Below, piece by piece: positions 9,201 to 16,274 of a stretch of DNA of 64,000 nucleotides. The position numbers and the translations under genes were made by a program. The stretch spans positions 8,009,501-8,073,500 of the forward strand of contig NZ_CP096255.1 in NCBI RefSeq assembly GCF_011516635.5. The letters run 5' to 3'. Source of the DNA: Bradyrhizobium barranii subsp. apii (GTDB taxonomy: Bacteria; Pseudomonadota; Alphaproteobacteria; Rhizobiales; Xanthobacteraceae). The notes under the pieces were generated by a model, which worked only from the letters and a program-made list of their open reading frames with translations, was not told the DNA's origin and did not search any database. Numbering within the stretch: the first letter of the stretch is position 1; every line of letters begins with the position of its first letter.

Positions 9201-9216
9201 GCACTGTCACCGCAAT
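9201..9216 (+). repeat. Dispersed repeat, right member of the pair flanking the DUF1697 gene
   Basis: GCACTGTCACCGCAAT, an exact match to 16 bases of the reverse complement of the 1103 arm, in inverted orientation to 8517-8535. Confidence 0.7.
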
Positions 9217-9287
9217 AGCCCGCACCATGAAGCCACTGGTATTCCGGCCGGCAACATTAAGCTTCGTGCAGTATTCTGGGCGATCCA

Positions 9288-9560
9288 TCACAGAAAGGTC
9301 ACGAGCTCATAAGCCAGCACGGCTCCGCCAAGACAGCGCCGCCATGGGTTCACCCCGCGGAAAATCTCGTCGAGGGCCCAAACGATGAGGCCGCCTTTGA
9401 ACACGATGTCCAGGGCAATAGCGGCAGTGCCCGGCGGCTGCCAGACCCAGCGCAGGATGCCGGCCACGATGACGACCCAGAGAACGAGGTTGGGGGCCTG
9501 GGCGATCGTGATGTCACCGGTTTCGCGATTCCGAAAGAACCATTGCAGGAACCTGGACAT
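9288..9560 (-). CDS. Small inner-membrane protein, 90 aa
   Basis: The product begins MSRFLQWFFRNRETGDITIA and has three hydrophobic stretches (about residues 25-41, 46-64 and 76-90), with the conserved-looking motif WALDEIFRGVNPWRRCLGG between the second and third. Similar short proteins with an NRxTGxITIAQxPN start and a G-V-N-P-x-R-R loop occur in several high-G+C bacteria; their role is unknown. It is alone, with a 170-base repeat-bearing spacer on one side. Confidence 0.65.
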   Translation of the reverse strand: MSRFLQWFFRNRETGDITIAQAPNLVLWVVIVAGILRWVWQPPGTAAIALDIVFKGGLIVWALDEIFRGVNPWRRCLGGAVLAYELVTFL

Positions 9561-9804
9561 GATCGCGCTCGCCTCTCCGATCGCGAGGATACTCGAATAC
9601 TCCGGGCGCCGCGATTGCGGCCGTCCCGATGTCTGCGATCGAGGGCCGCATCAGGTCTTTCGCGATTTCGGGAGATGACGACGGCAGCGCTCGATTGCTC
9701 GCCATCGACGGGCCGCCCGTGCGTCCCGGCGCATTGCGGCTGCTTCGGTGGAGCAGCCACATCGAACATTGGCGCCGTCGCCGGCGCCCATCATCGCTTG
9801 CCGC

Positions 9805-10071
9805 TCAATCCCGGCTGCGATGCAGCACGTGCCGTTGCTGCTGCGGCGCGTAGGCCCGCATCGGGTTGATACCGCAGCTCTCGTTGGTGCCGCTCGCGGT
9901 CGCGCGGCACTGCTCATAGGTGGAAAACTCGCAATTGCCGGGGTAGCCCGATTGGCGGCCCTGCAGGCAATAATTGTCCTGCACCTCGGTTGCGGACACG
10001 GCGGTAGAGGATGCCGCGACGGTCAGGGTGGAAACGGCCGCAAGGACGGCGATGGCAAGATGACGATGCAT
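9805..10071 (-). CDS. DUF3551 family small secreted protein
   Basis: Start at 10071 (MHRHLAIAVLAAVSTL) is chosen because GGGAG lies seven to eight bases upstream and a signal peptide follows immediately (cleavage near SATEVQD, about residue 27). The mature part has the DUF3551 (PF12071) pattern: NYCLQG, YPGNCEFSTYEQCRATASG, then CGINP, with four cysteines that likely form two disulfides. The family is expanded in Bradyrhizobium and has no known function. A longer in-frame reading to 10287 would fuse it to a copy of the sigma-factor tail (10206-10276) and is rejected. Confidence 0.75.
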   Translation of the reverse strand: MHRHLAIAVLAAVSTLTVAASSTAVSATEVQDNYCLQGRQSGYPGNCEFSTYEQCRATASGTNESCGINPMRAYAPQQQRHVLHRSRD

Positions 10072-10205
10072 GAGGGAACTCCCGTGTAGCGCTCGCTGGA
10101 TGCGAGAACTCTCGTGAGCTAACGCTTCAGATCTCGAATACTTCGCAGGCGGAGAGATTAAATCGCTGTTATGTGCCACGGGGGCGTGCACGCCCGTGCT
10201 CTGCT

Positions 10206-10276
10206 CCACCACGCACTCCGCACCATCGATAACGCAGGGTGCGTGACGAAAATCCCTGATGGTGGCGAGCTTGTCG
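10206..10276 (-). pseudogene. Detached duplicate of the 3' end of the ECF sigma-factor gene
   Basis: These 71 bases match 11003-11073 at 69 positions. Translated in reverse they give DKLATIRDFRHA and CVIDGAECVV, against DKLATIRDFRHA and YVIDGAECVV at the end of the sigma factor. Only the last 24 or so codons are present. The copy is about 0.8 kb from its source in the same orientation, with the DUF2867 gene between them. Confidence 0.8.
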
Positions 10277-10321
10277 CGACCCAGCACGTACCGAATTTGG
10301 TCCAGCCGGCGGCGCGCGACC

Positions 10322-10813
10322 TTACAGTTCAGCCGGCCAGCCCGATCGCTCGGCTCGACGCAAAGACGACTTTACGATCAGGCGATGGAAGGGCGCGATT
10401 CCCGCGATATAGGCCCGCCCTCCCAAATGATTGAAGGTCACGACCGTCGTGGCGACAAGTCGGCGGCACAAAGCGGACTCTTCAACCAAAACGGACAAAC
10501 GGAAGTCGAGATGGCGATCGTCCTCGCCAAGAATAATCTCATGACGACGCCGATCGTAGACCCGAAAGAAATCGATCCTGTCGGTCGCAACGTCATCGCG
10601 CAACTCAGACGATGTCTTAAGACCAACCCCCGCAACCAAAGTGTCCCTTAGAGCCACTAGCCAGCCAACCCACCGCGCCTGACCCATAAGCATATGGGTG
10701 GCGAGGCGCTCGGCGTCGCCCGTCGCATGGCTCGGCAGATCGATCGCGAATGCGTCAGCGAAGCCCGCCTTGGCGTAGAGCGGCTTGAGCACCGAACGCT
10801 GCGGCAAATCCAC
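10322..10813 (-). CDS. DUF2867 family protein
   Basis: 163 residues matching the DUF2867 (PF11066) layout: YAKAGFADAFAIDLPSHATG, a W-x-x-x-L-x-A-L-R-D segment (WVGWLVALRDTLVAGVGLKT), then IDFFRVYDRRRHEIILGEDD followed by RHLDFRLSVLV, and near the end LGGRAYIAGIAPFHRLIV. Members are often fused to, or encoded beside, NAD-binding epimerase-like proteins; their activity is unknown. It sits between the sigma-factor gene and a stray duplicate of the sigma 3' end, so this segment may be bounded by a duplication event. Confidence 0.7.
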   Translation of the reverse strand: MDLPQRSVLKPLYAKAGFADAFAIDLPSHATGDAERLATHMLMGQARWVGWLVALRDTLVAGVGLKTSSELRDDVATDRIDFFRVYDRRRHEIILGEDDRHLDFRLSVLVEESALCRRLVATTVVTFNHLGGRAYIAGIAPFHRLIVKSSLRRAERSGWPAEL

Positions 10814-10991
10814 TCGAGCAACGCGCCATAGATGTTCTGCCCGGACTGAATGGAAGCGAAGAGGCGGTGGAGACCAATAGCACCGGCGGGGCTCTCCAAC
10901 AAGCGGCGAGGCCCCCGGGCAAATCGATGCCCCCTCCCCACTCAGCGGTCATTGAAACTGAAGCGCGGACCACGCTGCCGGCCACGCCCAC

Positions 10992-11882
10992 TCACCCTCC
11001 ATCCACCACGCACTCCGCACCATCGATAACGTAGGCTGCGTGACGAAAATCCCTGATGGTGGCGAGCTTGTCGGCGGACCAGTTCAACAGCATGAAATAT
11101 TTCGCCCGCCCGTTCGGCTCGTTCGGATCGAACACCAGGATCGCGGGACGTCCTTCGACCTGCCCCGTCACCAGGTGCCAGTCGCTGATCTTCGAATAAT
11201 TGCCGAAATAGCGCGACACCTCGGCCTTGCCATTCAACCTGGTGCGGTTGACGAGTTCGAGCCTGACGTCATCGGCGATCATGGCGCGGATCGCGTCGAA
11301 GTCGCGGGCATTGAAATGGCCGACATAGGCGTTGAGCCGCGTGCGATCGGCCTCCGACAGGCCCGGCTGCGGCGCGTCGTCCGGCTCCCCGGCAAACTCA
11401 CGCAGCTGCGTGCGCCCGCGATGCAGCGCGGCCTTCACCGCCGGCAGGCTGAAATCCATGATGCCGCAGACCTCGGCAAGCGAGCAGCCGAGCACGTCCA
11501 TCAGGATCACGCTGGACCGCTGCGCCACCGGCAGCCGCATGAAGGTGCGCAGGCTGGTCGCAGCGATCTCGCGGCTTTCCACATCATCGAGCTGGTCGGC
11601 AATCATCTCCACCTCCTCAGCCGAATGAAGCGCCTCCTGCCGGTTGCGGCGGCGCAGGAAATCCAGCGCGGTGTTGTGCGCGATGCGGAACAGCCAGCCC
11701 TCCGTATTGACGACGGGCGTGACCGATTGCAGCGCTCCCATCGCCTTGATCAGCGCATCCTGCAGCACATCCTCACCGTCGATGACCGAGCCGACCATGC
11801 GCGCGCAGTAGCGATGCAGCTTCGGCCGCAACCGCGCCAGCAGCGCCTCGATATCGATGGTGGCCAGTGGCTCTGGCGCCAT
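10992..11882 (-). CDS. ECF-type RNA polymerase sigma factor with C-terminal SnoaL-like domain
   Basis: 296 residues. Residues about 15-85 are sigma region 2 (LHRYCARMVGSVIDGEDVLQ, then EGWLFRIAHNTALDFLRRRN); about 115-160 is region 4 (PVAQRSSVILMDVLGCSLAE, then a helix-turn-helix into LHRGRTQLREF). From about residue 175 to the end is a SnoaL/NTF2-like fold (LNAYVGHFNARDFDAIRAMI, LVNRTRLNGKAEVSRYFG). ECF groups with this tail (ECF41/ECF56-like) lack a classical anti-sigma and are thought to be self-regulated by the tail. It is preceded by a 102-residue ABM-like gene 20 bases upstream on the same strand, probably one operon. Its 3' end is duplicated at 10206. Confidence 0.85.
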   Translation of the reverse strand: MAPEPLATIDIEALLARLRPKLHRYCARMVGSVIDGEDVLQDALIKAMGALQSVTPVVNTEGWLFRIAHNTALDFLRRRNRQEALHSAEEVEMIADQLDDVESREIAATSLRTFMRLPVAQRSSVILMDVLGCSLAEVCGIMDFSLPAVKAALHRGRTQLREFAGEPDDAPQPGLSEADRTRLNAYVGHFNARDFDAIRAMIADDVRLELVNRTRLNGKAEVSRYFGNYSKISDWHLVTGQVEGRPAILVFDPNEPNGRAKYFMLLNWSADKLATIRDFRHAAYVIDGAECVVDGG

Positions 11883-11902
11883 TGCTCCTCCGCCTCGCCT
11901 GG

Positions 11903-12211
11903 TCAGGACTCGTCCAGCATACGGTAGTTGCCGACGATCCTCACATCACGAACCAGCGGCGGCTCGGCGCAGCGGTCGCGGATGCCGTCCTGGAACGCCT
12001 GAAACGCCCTCAGTTTCGGGATCGGGCTCGAGCCGTCCTCGGCCGCGGCCTCGACCAGATGGATGAAGGTGTCGTCCTCCAGCCGCAGCGTCAGATAGCG
12101 CACGCCGTCCGGCCCGGCCGCCTTCAATTCCGCAAATACGGCCGAAACCAGCTCGGCGTTCCTGTCGGCCAGCTCCGGCTTGGCCTTGTACCTGATCAAC
12201 GTCCTTTTCAT
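11903..12211 (-). CDS. Conserved small protein, ABM-like dimeric alpha/beta barrel type
   Basis: The start at 12211 (MKRTLIRYKAKPELADRNAE) has AAGGAGAG six bases upstream, better than longer in-frame options. 102 residues with a beta strand (TLIRYKAK), a helix (ADRNAELVSAVFAELKA), another strand pair (YLTLRLEDDTFIHLVEA), and a helix, as in small ferredoxin-like monooxygenase-type proteins; no catalytic residue can be assigned. It is 20 bases upstream of the sigma-factor gene and likely co-transcribed, which makes it a candidate partner or target of the sigma factor. Confidence 0.6.
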   Translation of the reverse strand: MKRTLIRYKAKPELADRNAELVSAVFAELKAAGPDGVRYLTLRLEDDTFIHLVEAAAEDGSSPIPKLRAFQAFQDGIRDRCAEPPLVRDVRIVGNYRMLDES

Positions 12212-12360
12212 CGCGCTCTCCTTGCTCATCTCTCGACCTGGCTCGCTCATCGCGCGCCATCTTTCCATTTCGGCATGACCTTCCCGGAAAACCGGTGCCC
12301 CGCTTTCCGGATCAAGCTCGCGTCAATGGCCGCATCATTCCCAAGGACGTTTGGCGGCCG

Positions 12361-12407
12361 GCGAAGGATGCGGCCGGGAAAAAAATATTTCCGGGCGCAT
12401 CCTTTGC
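12361..12407. promoter_or_regulatory. Strong hairpin in the divergent promoter region of the MFS gene
   Basis: GCGAAGGATGCG (12361-12372) pairs with CGCATCCTTTGC (12396-12407) at 11 of 12 positions plus a G-U pair, and the inner GCCGGGAAA/TTTCCGGG bases extend the stem around an A-rich loop. It ends 67 bases before the MFS start codon. It could be an operator, an attenuator or a transcript end for an upstream message; no T tract follows on the plus strand. Confidence 0.4.
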
Positions 12408-12474
12408 CCCTCCGGCCTCGTCTAGCCGGCAGAACGCGCCGCGACAGGGTGGCTCGACACACGGAGAGAGGGCG

Positions 12475-13881
12475 ATGCAGACCCCGACCAATCGCGCCGA
12501 GAAGAACTGGGTGCTTGGCGTCACCGCGCTGGCATCCTTCATGATGGCGCTGGACGCCATGATCATTACGACGGCATTCGCGACCATCCGCGCCGAATTC
12601 GGCAGCCCGGTCGAGACGCTGCATTGGACCGTCAACGCCTTCAACCTGACCTTTGCCGTGCTGCTCCTGACCGGCGCCGCGCTCGGCGACCGCTTCGGTC
12701 GCCGTCGCATGTTCGCGGCCGGGATCGCCCTGTTCGTCGTTGCGTCGGCGGCCTGTGCGCTCGCCGGCAATGCGACCGCGCTGATCGCCGCCCGCGCGCT
12801 GCAGGGCGCCGGCGCCGCTTTGGTGATGCCGCTGGCGATGGCGATCCTGAGCGGCACGTTCGGCCGCGAGGAGCGCGCCCGCGCGCTTGGCATTTTCGCC
12901 AGCATCACCGGCTGCGCGCTGATCATCGGCCCCGCCATCGGCGGCTTCATCACCGAACATTTCGGCTGGCGCTGGGTGTTCTGGATCAACCTGCCGATCG
13001 GTTTGATCGCGATCGCCCTGGTGCTGGCACGCTTGCGCGAAAGCTTCGGACCGGCTGCCGCATTGGACATCCCCGGACTGTCGCTCGTCGCCCTCGCGGC
13101 GCTCGCGCTGGTCTGGAGCCTGTTGCGCGGCAACGCCGTGGGGTGGGCGAGCGCCGAGGTCATGGGCACGCTGATGTCAGGCCTGGTGTTCACCGCCGGC
13201 TTCGTGCTCTGGGAATTGCGCGCGGCCGCGCCGATGGTGCCGATGCGGCTGTTTGCATCGCGCGCCCTCGCCTCCGGCATGTCCGCAAGCGTCCTGTTCT
13301 ACGCCGCGATGTATGGCGTCTTGTTCCTGCTGCCGCAGTTCCTGCAGACCACGCTGGGCTTCGACGCCTTCGGCGCCGGACTTCGCCTACTGCCCTGGAC
13401 CGCGACGCTGTTCGTCACCGCCCCGATCGCCGGCGCGGTCGTCAACAGGTTCGGTGAGCGGCCGCTGGTGGTGACGGGATTGCTGATGCAGGCGATCGGC
13501 CTTGGCTGGATCGCCGAGATCGTGAGACCCACGGTCGCCTACTCCGCTCTGGTCGCGCCGCTGGTGCTGGCCGGCGTCGGCGTCTCGATGGCGATGCCGG
13601 CAGCGCAGAACGCGATCCTGAGCTCGGTCGCGGTGGCCGAAATGGGCAAGGCGTCCGGCGTCTTCAACATGGGCCGCTTCCTCGGCGGCATGTTCGGCAT
13701 CGCAGCGCTGGTGGCGAACTTCTCGGCCAACGGCGGAGTCGATTCGGCCGCGCATTTCGAGCGCGGATTTGCCGCGGCGATGAGCCTCGCGGCAACGCTG
13801 TCGTTGGCCGGCGCGATCGCGGGGCTTTTCCTGCCGGCACGGCGACGGATCGCCAGCGCAGCCGCGCCGCAAGATGCGTGA
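12475..13881 (+). CDS. MFS drug-efflux transporter, DHA2 (EmrB/QacA) type
   Basis: The ATG at 12475 has GGAGAGAGG upstream; longer in-frame readings lack a ribosome site. 468 residues with about 13-14 membrane segments. Motif A is clear (GDRFGRRRMFAAG, about residues 77-89), motif C is GCALIIGPAIGGFI, and the N terminus has the DHA2 pattern ASFMMALDAMIITTAFATIR with the membrane Asp near residue 24. Proton-driven export of small hydrophobic compounds from the cytoplasm is the family role; substrate unknown. The gene diverges from the ABM-like/sigma-factor pair, sharing a 263-base region with a strong hairpin. Confidence 0.85.
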   Translation: MQTPTNRAEKNWVLGVTALASFMMALDAMIITTAFATIRAEFGSPVETLHWTVNAFNLTFAVLLLTGAALGDRFGRRRMFAAGIALFVVASAACALAGNATALIAARALQGAGAALVMPLAMAILSGTFGREERARALGIFASITGCALIIGPAIGGFITEHFGWRWVFWINLPIGLIAIALVLARLRESFGPAAALDIPGLSLVALAALALVWSLLRGNAVGWASAEVMGTLMSGLVFTAGFVLWELRAAAPMVPMRLFASRALASGMSASVLFYAAMYGVLFLLPQFLQTTLGFDAFGAGLRLLPWTATLFVTAPIAGAVVNRFGERPLVVTGLLMQAIGLGWIAEIVRPTVAYSALVAPLVLAGVGVSMAMPAAQNAILSSVAVAEMGKASGVFNMGRFLGGMFGIAALVANFSANGGVDSAAHFERGFAAAMSLAATLSLAGAIAGLFLPARRRIASAAAPQDA

Positions 13882-13978
13882 CGCTGACACAGGCACATGG
13901 CTGCGGTGACGTTGAGGTGGTGACCTCCCTCATGCCAAGGTAAGGGCCGCCAAGCCGTCAGCGGCGGATACCGCACCA

Positions 13979-14007
13979 TTCACTGTTCGTCCCACCCGAA
14001 CAGTGAA
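13979..14007. promoter_or_regulatory. Perfect 11-bp inverted repeat upstream of the SDR-DoxX pair
   Basis: TTCACTGTTCG (13979-13989) and CGAACAGTGAA (13997-14007) are exact reverse complements with a 7-base spacer, centred 86 bases before the SDR start codon. The position and symmetry suit a dimeric repressor or activator site; the TetR gene just downstream is one candidate ligand. The geometry (GTTC-N9-GAAC, inverted) is not the direct GTTC-N7-GTTC box of alphaproteobacterial LexA. Confidence 0.5.
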
Positions 14008-14078
14008 GCCAATTCCAGCGGGATTATCCAGCCAACCTCCCCGCCTATTATCTCCCCATCAAACAGGGAGACCCCACC

Positions 14079-14816
14079 ATGACCACCCAGCACCCACGCA
14101 CAGCCATCGTCACCGGCAGCTCGAAGGGCATTGGCGCGGCGGTCGCCGAGCGGCTGGCGCGGGACGGCCTCGCCGTCGTCGTCAACTATGCGAGCGGCGC
14201 TGCGCCGGCCGAGGCGCTGGTGGCGAAGATCAAGGCCGCCGGCGGAGCGGCGATTGCGGTCGAGGCCGACATCAGCAAGTTGGCCGACGTCCGCGCGCTG
14301 TTCGACGCGGCCGAGACGGCGTTCGGCGGCGTCGACGTGCTCGTCAACAATGCCGGGATCATGAAGGTCGCCCCATTGGCCCAGACCACCGACGAGGTGT
14401 GGGACCAGACCATCGCGATCAACCTCACCGGCACCTTCTATGCGCTGCGTGAAGCGGCGAAGCGGCTGCGCGAGGGCGGCCGGATCGTCAATTTCTCGAC
14501 CAGCGTGGTCGGGCTTTATCAGCCGACCTATGCGGCTTACGCCGCGACCAAGGCCGGCATCGAGGCGATCACCCACATCCTCTCGAAGGAGCTGGGCGTG
14601 AGGCGGATCACGGTCAACGCGATCGCGCCGGGCCCAGTCAACACCGAGCTGTTCCACAACGCCAACCAGCACGACATCTCGCCGATCATCGACCGGACGC
14701 CGCTCCATCGACTCGGCGAACCCGACGACATCGCGCGCGCGATCTCGTTCCTGGTCGGGCCCGATGGCGGCTGGATCAACGGCCAGATCCTGCGCGCCAA
14801 TGGCGGCATCATCTGA
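14079..14816 (+). CDS. SDR family NAD(P)-dependent oxidoreductase (FabG-like)
   Basis: 245 residues with all classical SDR landmarks: TGSSKGIG cofactor loop (12-19), NNAG (90-93), catalytic Ser about 142, and Y154-x-x-x-K158 in YAAYAATKAG. The C-terminal IAPGPVNTELF loop and GQILRANGGII end are also typical. Family members reduce ketones or oxidise alcohols in the cytoplasm using NAD(P)H; the acidic/basic cofactor determinant after beta-2 (NYAS) leans to NADP. It is 26 bases upstream of a DoxX gene and probably forms a two-gene operon with it. Confidence 0.9.
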   Translation: MTTQHPRTAIVTGSSKGIGAAVAERLARDGLAVVVNYASGAAPAEALVAKIKAAGGAAIAVEADISKLADVRALFDAAETAFGGVDVLVNNAGIMKVAPLAQTTDEVWDQTIAINLTGTFYALREAAKRLREGGRIVNFSTSVVGLYQPTYAAYAATKAGIEAITHILSKELGVRRITVNAIAPGPVNTELFHNANQHDISPIIDRTPLHRLGEPDDIARAISFLVGPDGGWINGQILRANGGII

Positions 14817-14842
14817 AGCCGCATCGTCTGGAGATCATGACC

Positions 14843-15340
14843 ATGAGCGATGCGATCACGGGCGGGGCCCCACGGCACAGCCCCGCGTCCCTGCTGTTGC
14901 CTAGCTTGCGAAATTTCTACGAGATCGCCAATCCCGTTTCCTATGCGTTTCTGCGCGTTGCCTTCGGATTGATCCTGTTCACGCACGGCTTGCCGAAATT
15001 GCTCGGCGAGTCCCACGGCGCCATGGCCAATCCGTTCGCGAGCTCCATCAATTTCATCACCAATTCATTGCATTTTCCGGCCCCGGTGGCGTTCGGCTAT
15101 TTCGTGATGCTGCTGGAAACCATCGGGGCCATCATGCTCGCCGCGGGGCTGTTCACCCGCCTCGTCGCGCCGATGGTCGCCGTGCAGATGGCGATGATCT
15201 GCCTGATCCATTATCCCAAATGGGCCTGGATCGATCGCGGCATGGAGTACCCGTTCCTGATGGGCCTCGTTGCCCTGCACATGTCGCTTCGGGGCGGCGG
15301 GCGATTTTCGGCGGACCGCTTGATTGGAGGGGAGCTTTGA
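14843..15340 (+). CDS. DoxX family membrane protein
   Basis: Two ATGs stand six bases apart (14837 and 14843); GGAG at 14830-14833 is only three bases from the first and nine from the second, so 14843 (MSDAITGGAP) is preferred, giving 165 residues. Four membrane helices with the DoxX signature FLRVAFGLILFTHGLPKLLG in the first and FVMLLETIGAIMLAAGLFTR in the second. DoxX proteins sit in the inner membrane and are linked to thiol stress or quinone handling, without a settled activity. Downstream partner of the SDR gene; converges with the TetR gene. Confidence 0.8.
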   Translation: MSDAITGGAPRHSPASLLLPSLRNFYEIANPVSYAFLRVAFGLILFTHGLPKLLGESHGAMANPFASSINFITNSLHFPAPVAFGYFVMLLETIGAIMLAAGLFTRLVAPMVAVQMAMICLIHYPKWAWIDRGMEYPFLMGLVALHMSLRGGGRFSADRLIGGEL

Positions 15341-15398
15341 AGGCGCGCCGGACGGCCCTGCCCGCTCCGGCCGCGCGAGGTCTTCACACCGCCGCCGT

Positions 15399-16067
15399 TC
15401 AATCCCCCCGCACACAACGCCACAGCAGATCGGCGATCTCAGCGCGGCGCTGCGCCCTCGCCTTTGGCGAGGACATGTCGAAGGCGAATTGCGCCTCGAA
15501 GGTGTGACGGTTGGCGACCGCGAAGAAGCTCAGCGCATTCAGCGTCATGTGCAGCTCGACCGGATCGATGCCGGGCCGGATCGCGCCGCAGGCCGCGCCG
15601 CGCTCCAGCACCTTGGCAATCTGGCTGATGCTCGGCTGCGTCATCTCCTTGAGCCTGCGGCTGATGGCCATGTGCCGTCCGCGATGGATGTTCTCGATGC
15701 TGACGAGGCGGACGAATTGCGGATGGGCCTGGTGGAAATCGAAGGTGAACTCGGCAAGCCGGCGGATCGCGGCCTCCGGCTCTAGCGCCTCGAGATGCAG
15801 ATCCTCCTCGGCGGCGCGCATCTCCGCATAGGCCATCTCCAGCACCGCGGTGAACAGCTCTTCCTTCGAGTTGAAATAGTAGAAAATCAGCCGCTTGGTG
15901 ATGTTGGCGCGGGCGGCGATGGCGTCGGTGTTGCCGCCGGACAAGCCGTTCTCGGCGAACTCCTCGAAGGCGATGTCGAGGATCTCCTGCCGCGTCCGCT
16001 CGCGGTCGCGCCGCTTGATTGGCACCGCCTTCGCCGCCCGGACGGGCTGCTTCTTCACACCTGGCAT
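15399..16067 (-). CDS. TetR family transcriptional regulator
   Basis: The helix-turn-helix is at the N terminus (RTRQEILDIAFEEFAENGLS, then ITKRLIFYYFNSKEELFTAV), followed by an all-helical ligand domain with FTFDFHQAHPQFVRLVSIEN. The start at 16067 (MPGVKKQPVRAAK) has AAGGG five bases upstream; an in-frame ATG at 16145 would add 26 residues but has no ribosome site. It diverges from the isomerase/ABC operon at 16.2 kb across a region with AT-rich palindromes, so local control of that operon, and perhaps of itself, is likely. Ligand unknown. Confidence 0.85.
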   Translation of the reverse strand: MPGVKKQPVRAAKAVPIKRRDRERTRQEILDIAFEEFAENGLSGGNTDAIAARANITKRLIFYYFNSKEELFTAVLEMAYAEMRAAEEDLHLEALEPEAAIRRLAEFTFDFHQAHPQFVRLVSIENIHRGRHMAISRRLKEMTQPSISQIAKVLERGAACGAIRPGIDPVELHMTLNALSFFAVANRHTFEAQFAFDMSSPKARAQRRAEIADLLWRCVRGD

Positions 16068-16148
16068 CTGGCCCTTCGGTCGTTCGCGGCGGCCGGTCGC
16101 GGCCTCGCCCTCCTCCATAGCGCAATCGTGGGCACTTGACATCAATTA

Positions 16149-16186
16149 TCCCACTGGGTAATTATCAATTAACCTATGGATTAATT
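16149..16186. promoter_or_regulatory. Candidate TetR operators between the regulator and the catabolic operon
   Basis: Two symmetric sites in AT-rich sequence: a CCCACTGGG core at 16151-16159, and AATTAA-N8-TTAATT at 16167-16186 with exact arms. They lie just before the GGGAGGAG ribosome site of the rightward operon, where a bound repressor would block transcription of both directions. Confidence 0.5.
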
Positions 16187-16202
16187 AGAAGGGAGGAGAC
16201 AC

Positions 16203-16274
16203 ATGCGCCTGATCGGCGACCGCCGCGCCAGCTCCCGACTGCCGCGATTGCCTGTGCAGGCGAGCAGGCCATGA
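16203..16274 (+). CDS. Short leader ORF, 23 codons, or misread 5' end of the isomerase gene
   Basis: An ATG at 16203 has the strongest ribosome site of the region (GGGAGGAG, six bases before). It encodes MRLIGDRRASSRLPRLPVQA plus three residues and ends in TGA overlapping the isomerase ATG (ATGA at 16271). It could be a translated leader that couples ribosomes onto the isomerase, or the true gene start separated from its body by an indel. The peptide is arginine-rich and resembles nothing known. Confidence 0.35.
   Translation: MRLIGDRRASSRLPRLPVQASRP

Noticed and set aside
10072-10287. Longer DUF3551 protein starting at 10287
   Set aside because: The extension is the duplicated sigma-factor tail and the signal peptide would be internal; the start at 10071 has a ribosome site.
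13979-14007. LexA/SOS box at the SDR promoter
   Set aside because: Alphaproteobacterial LexA uses direct GTTC-N7-GTTC repeats; here the arms are inverted with a different spacing.
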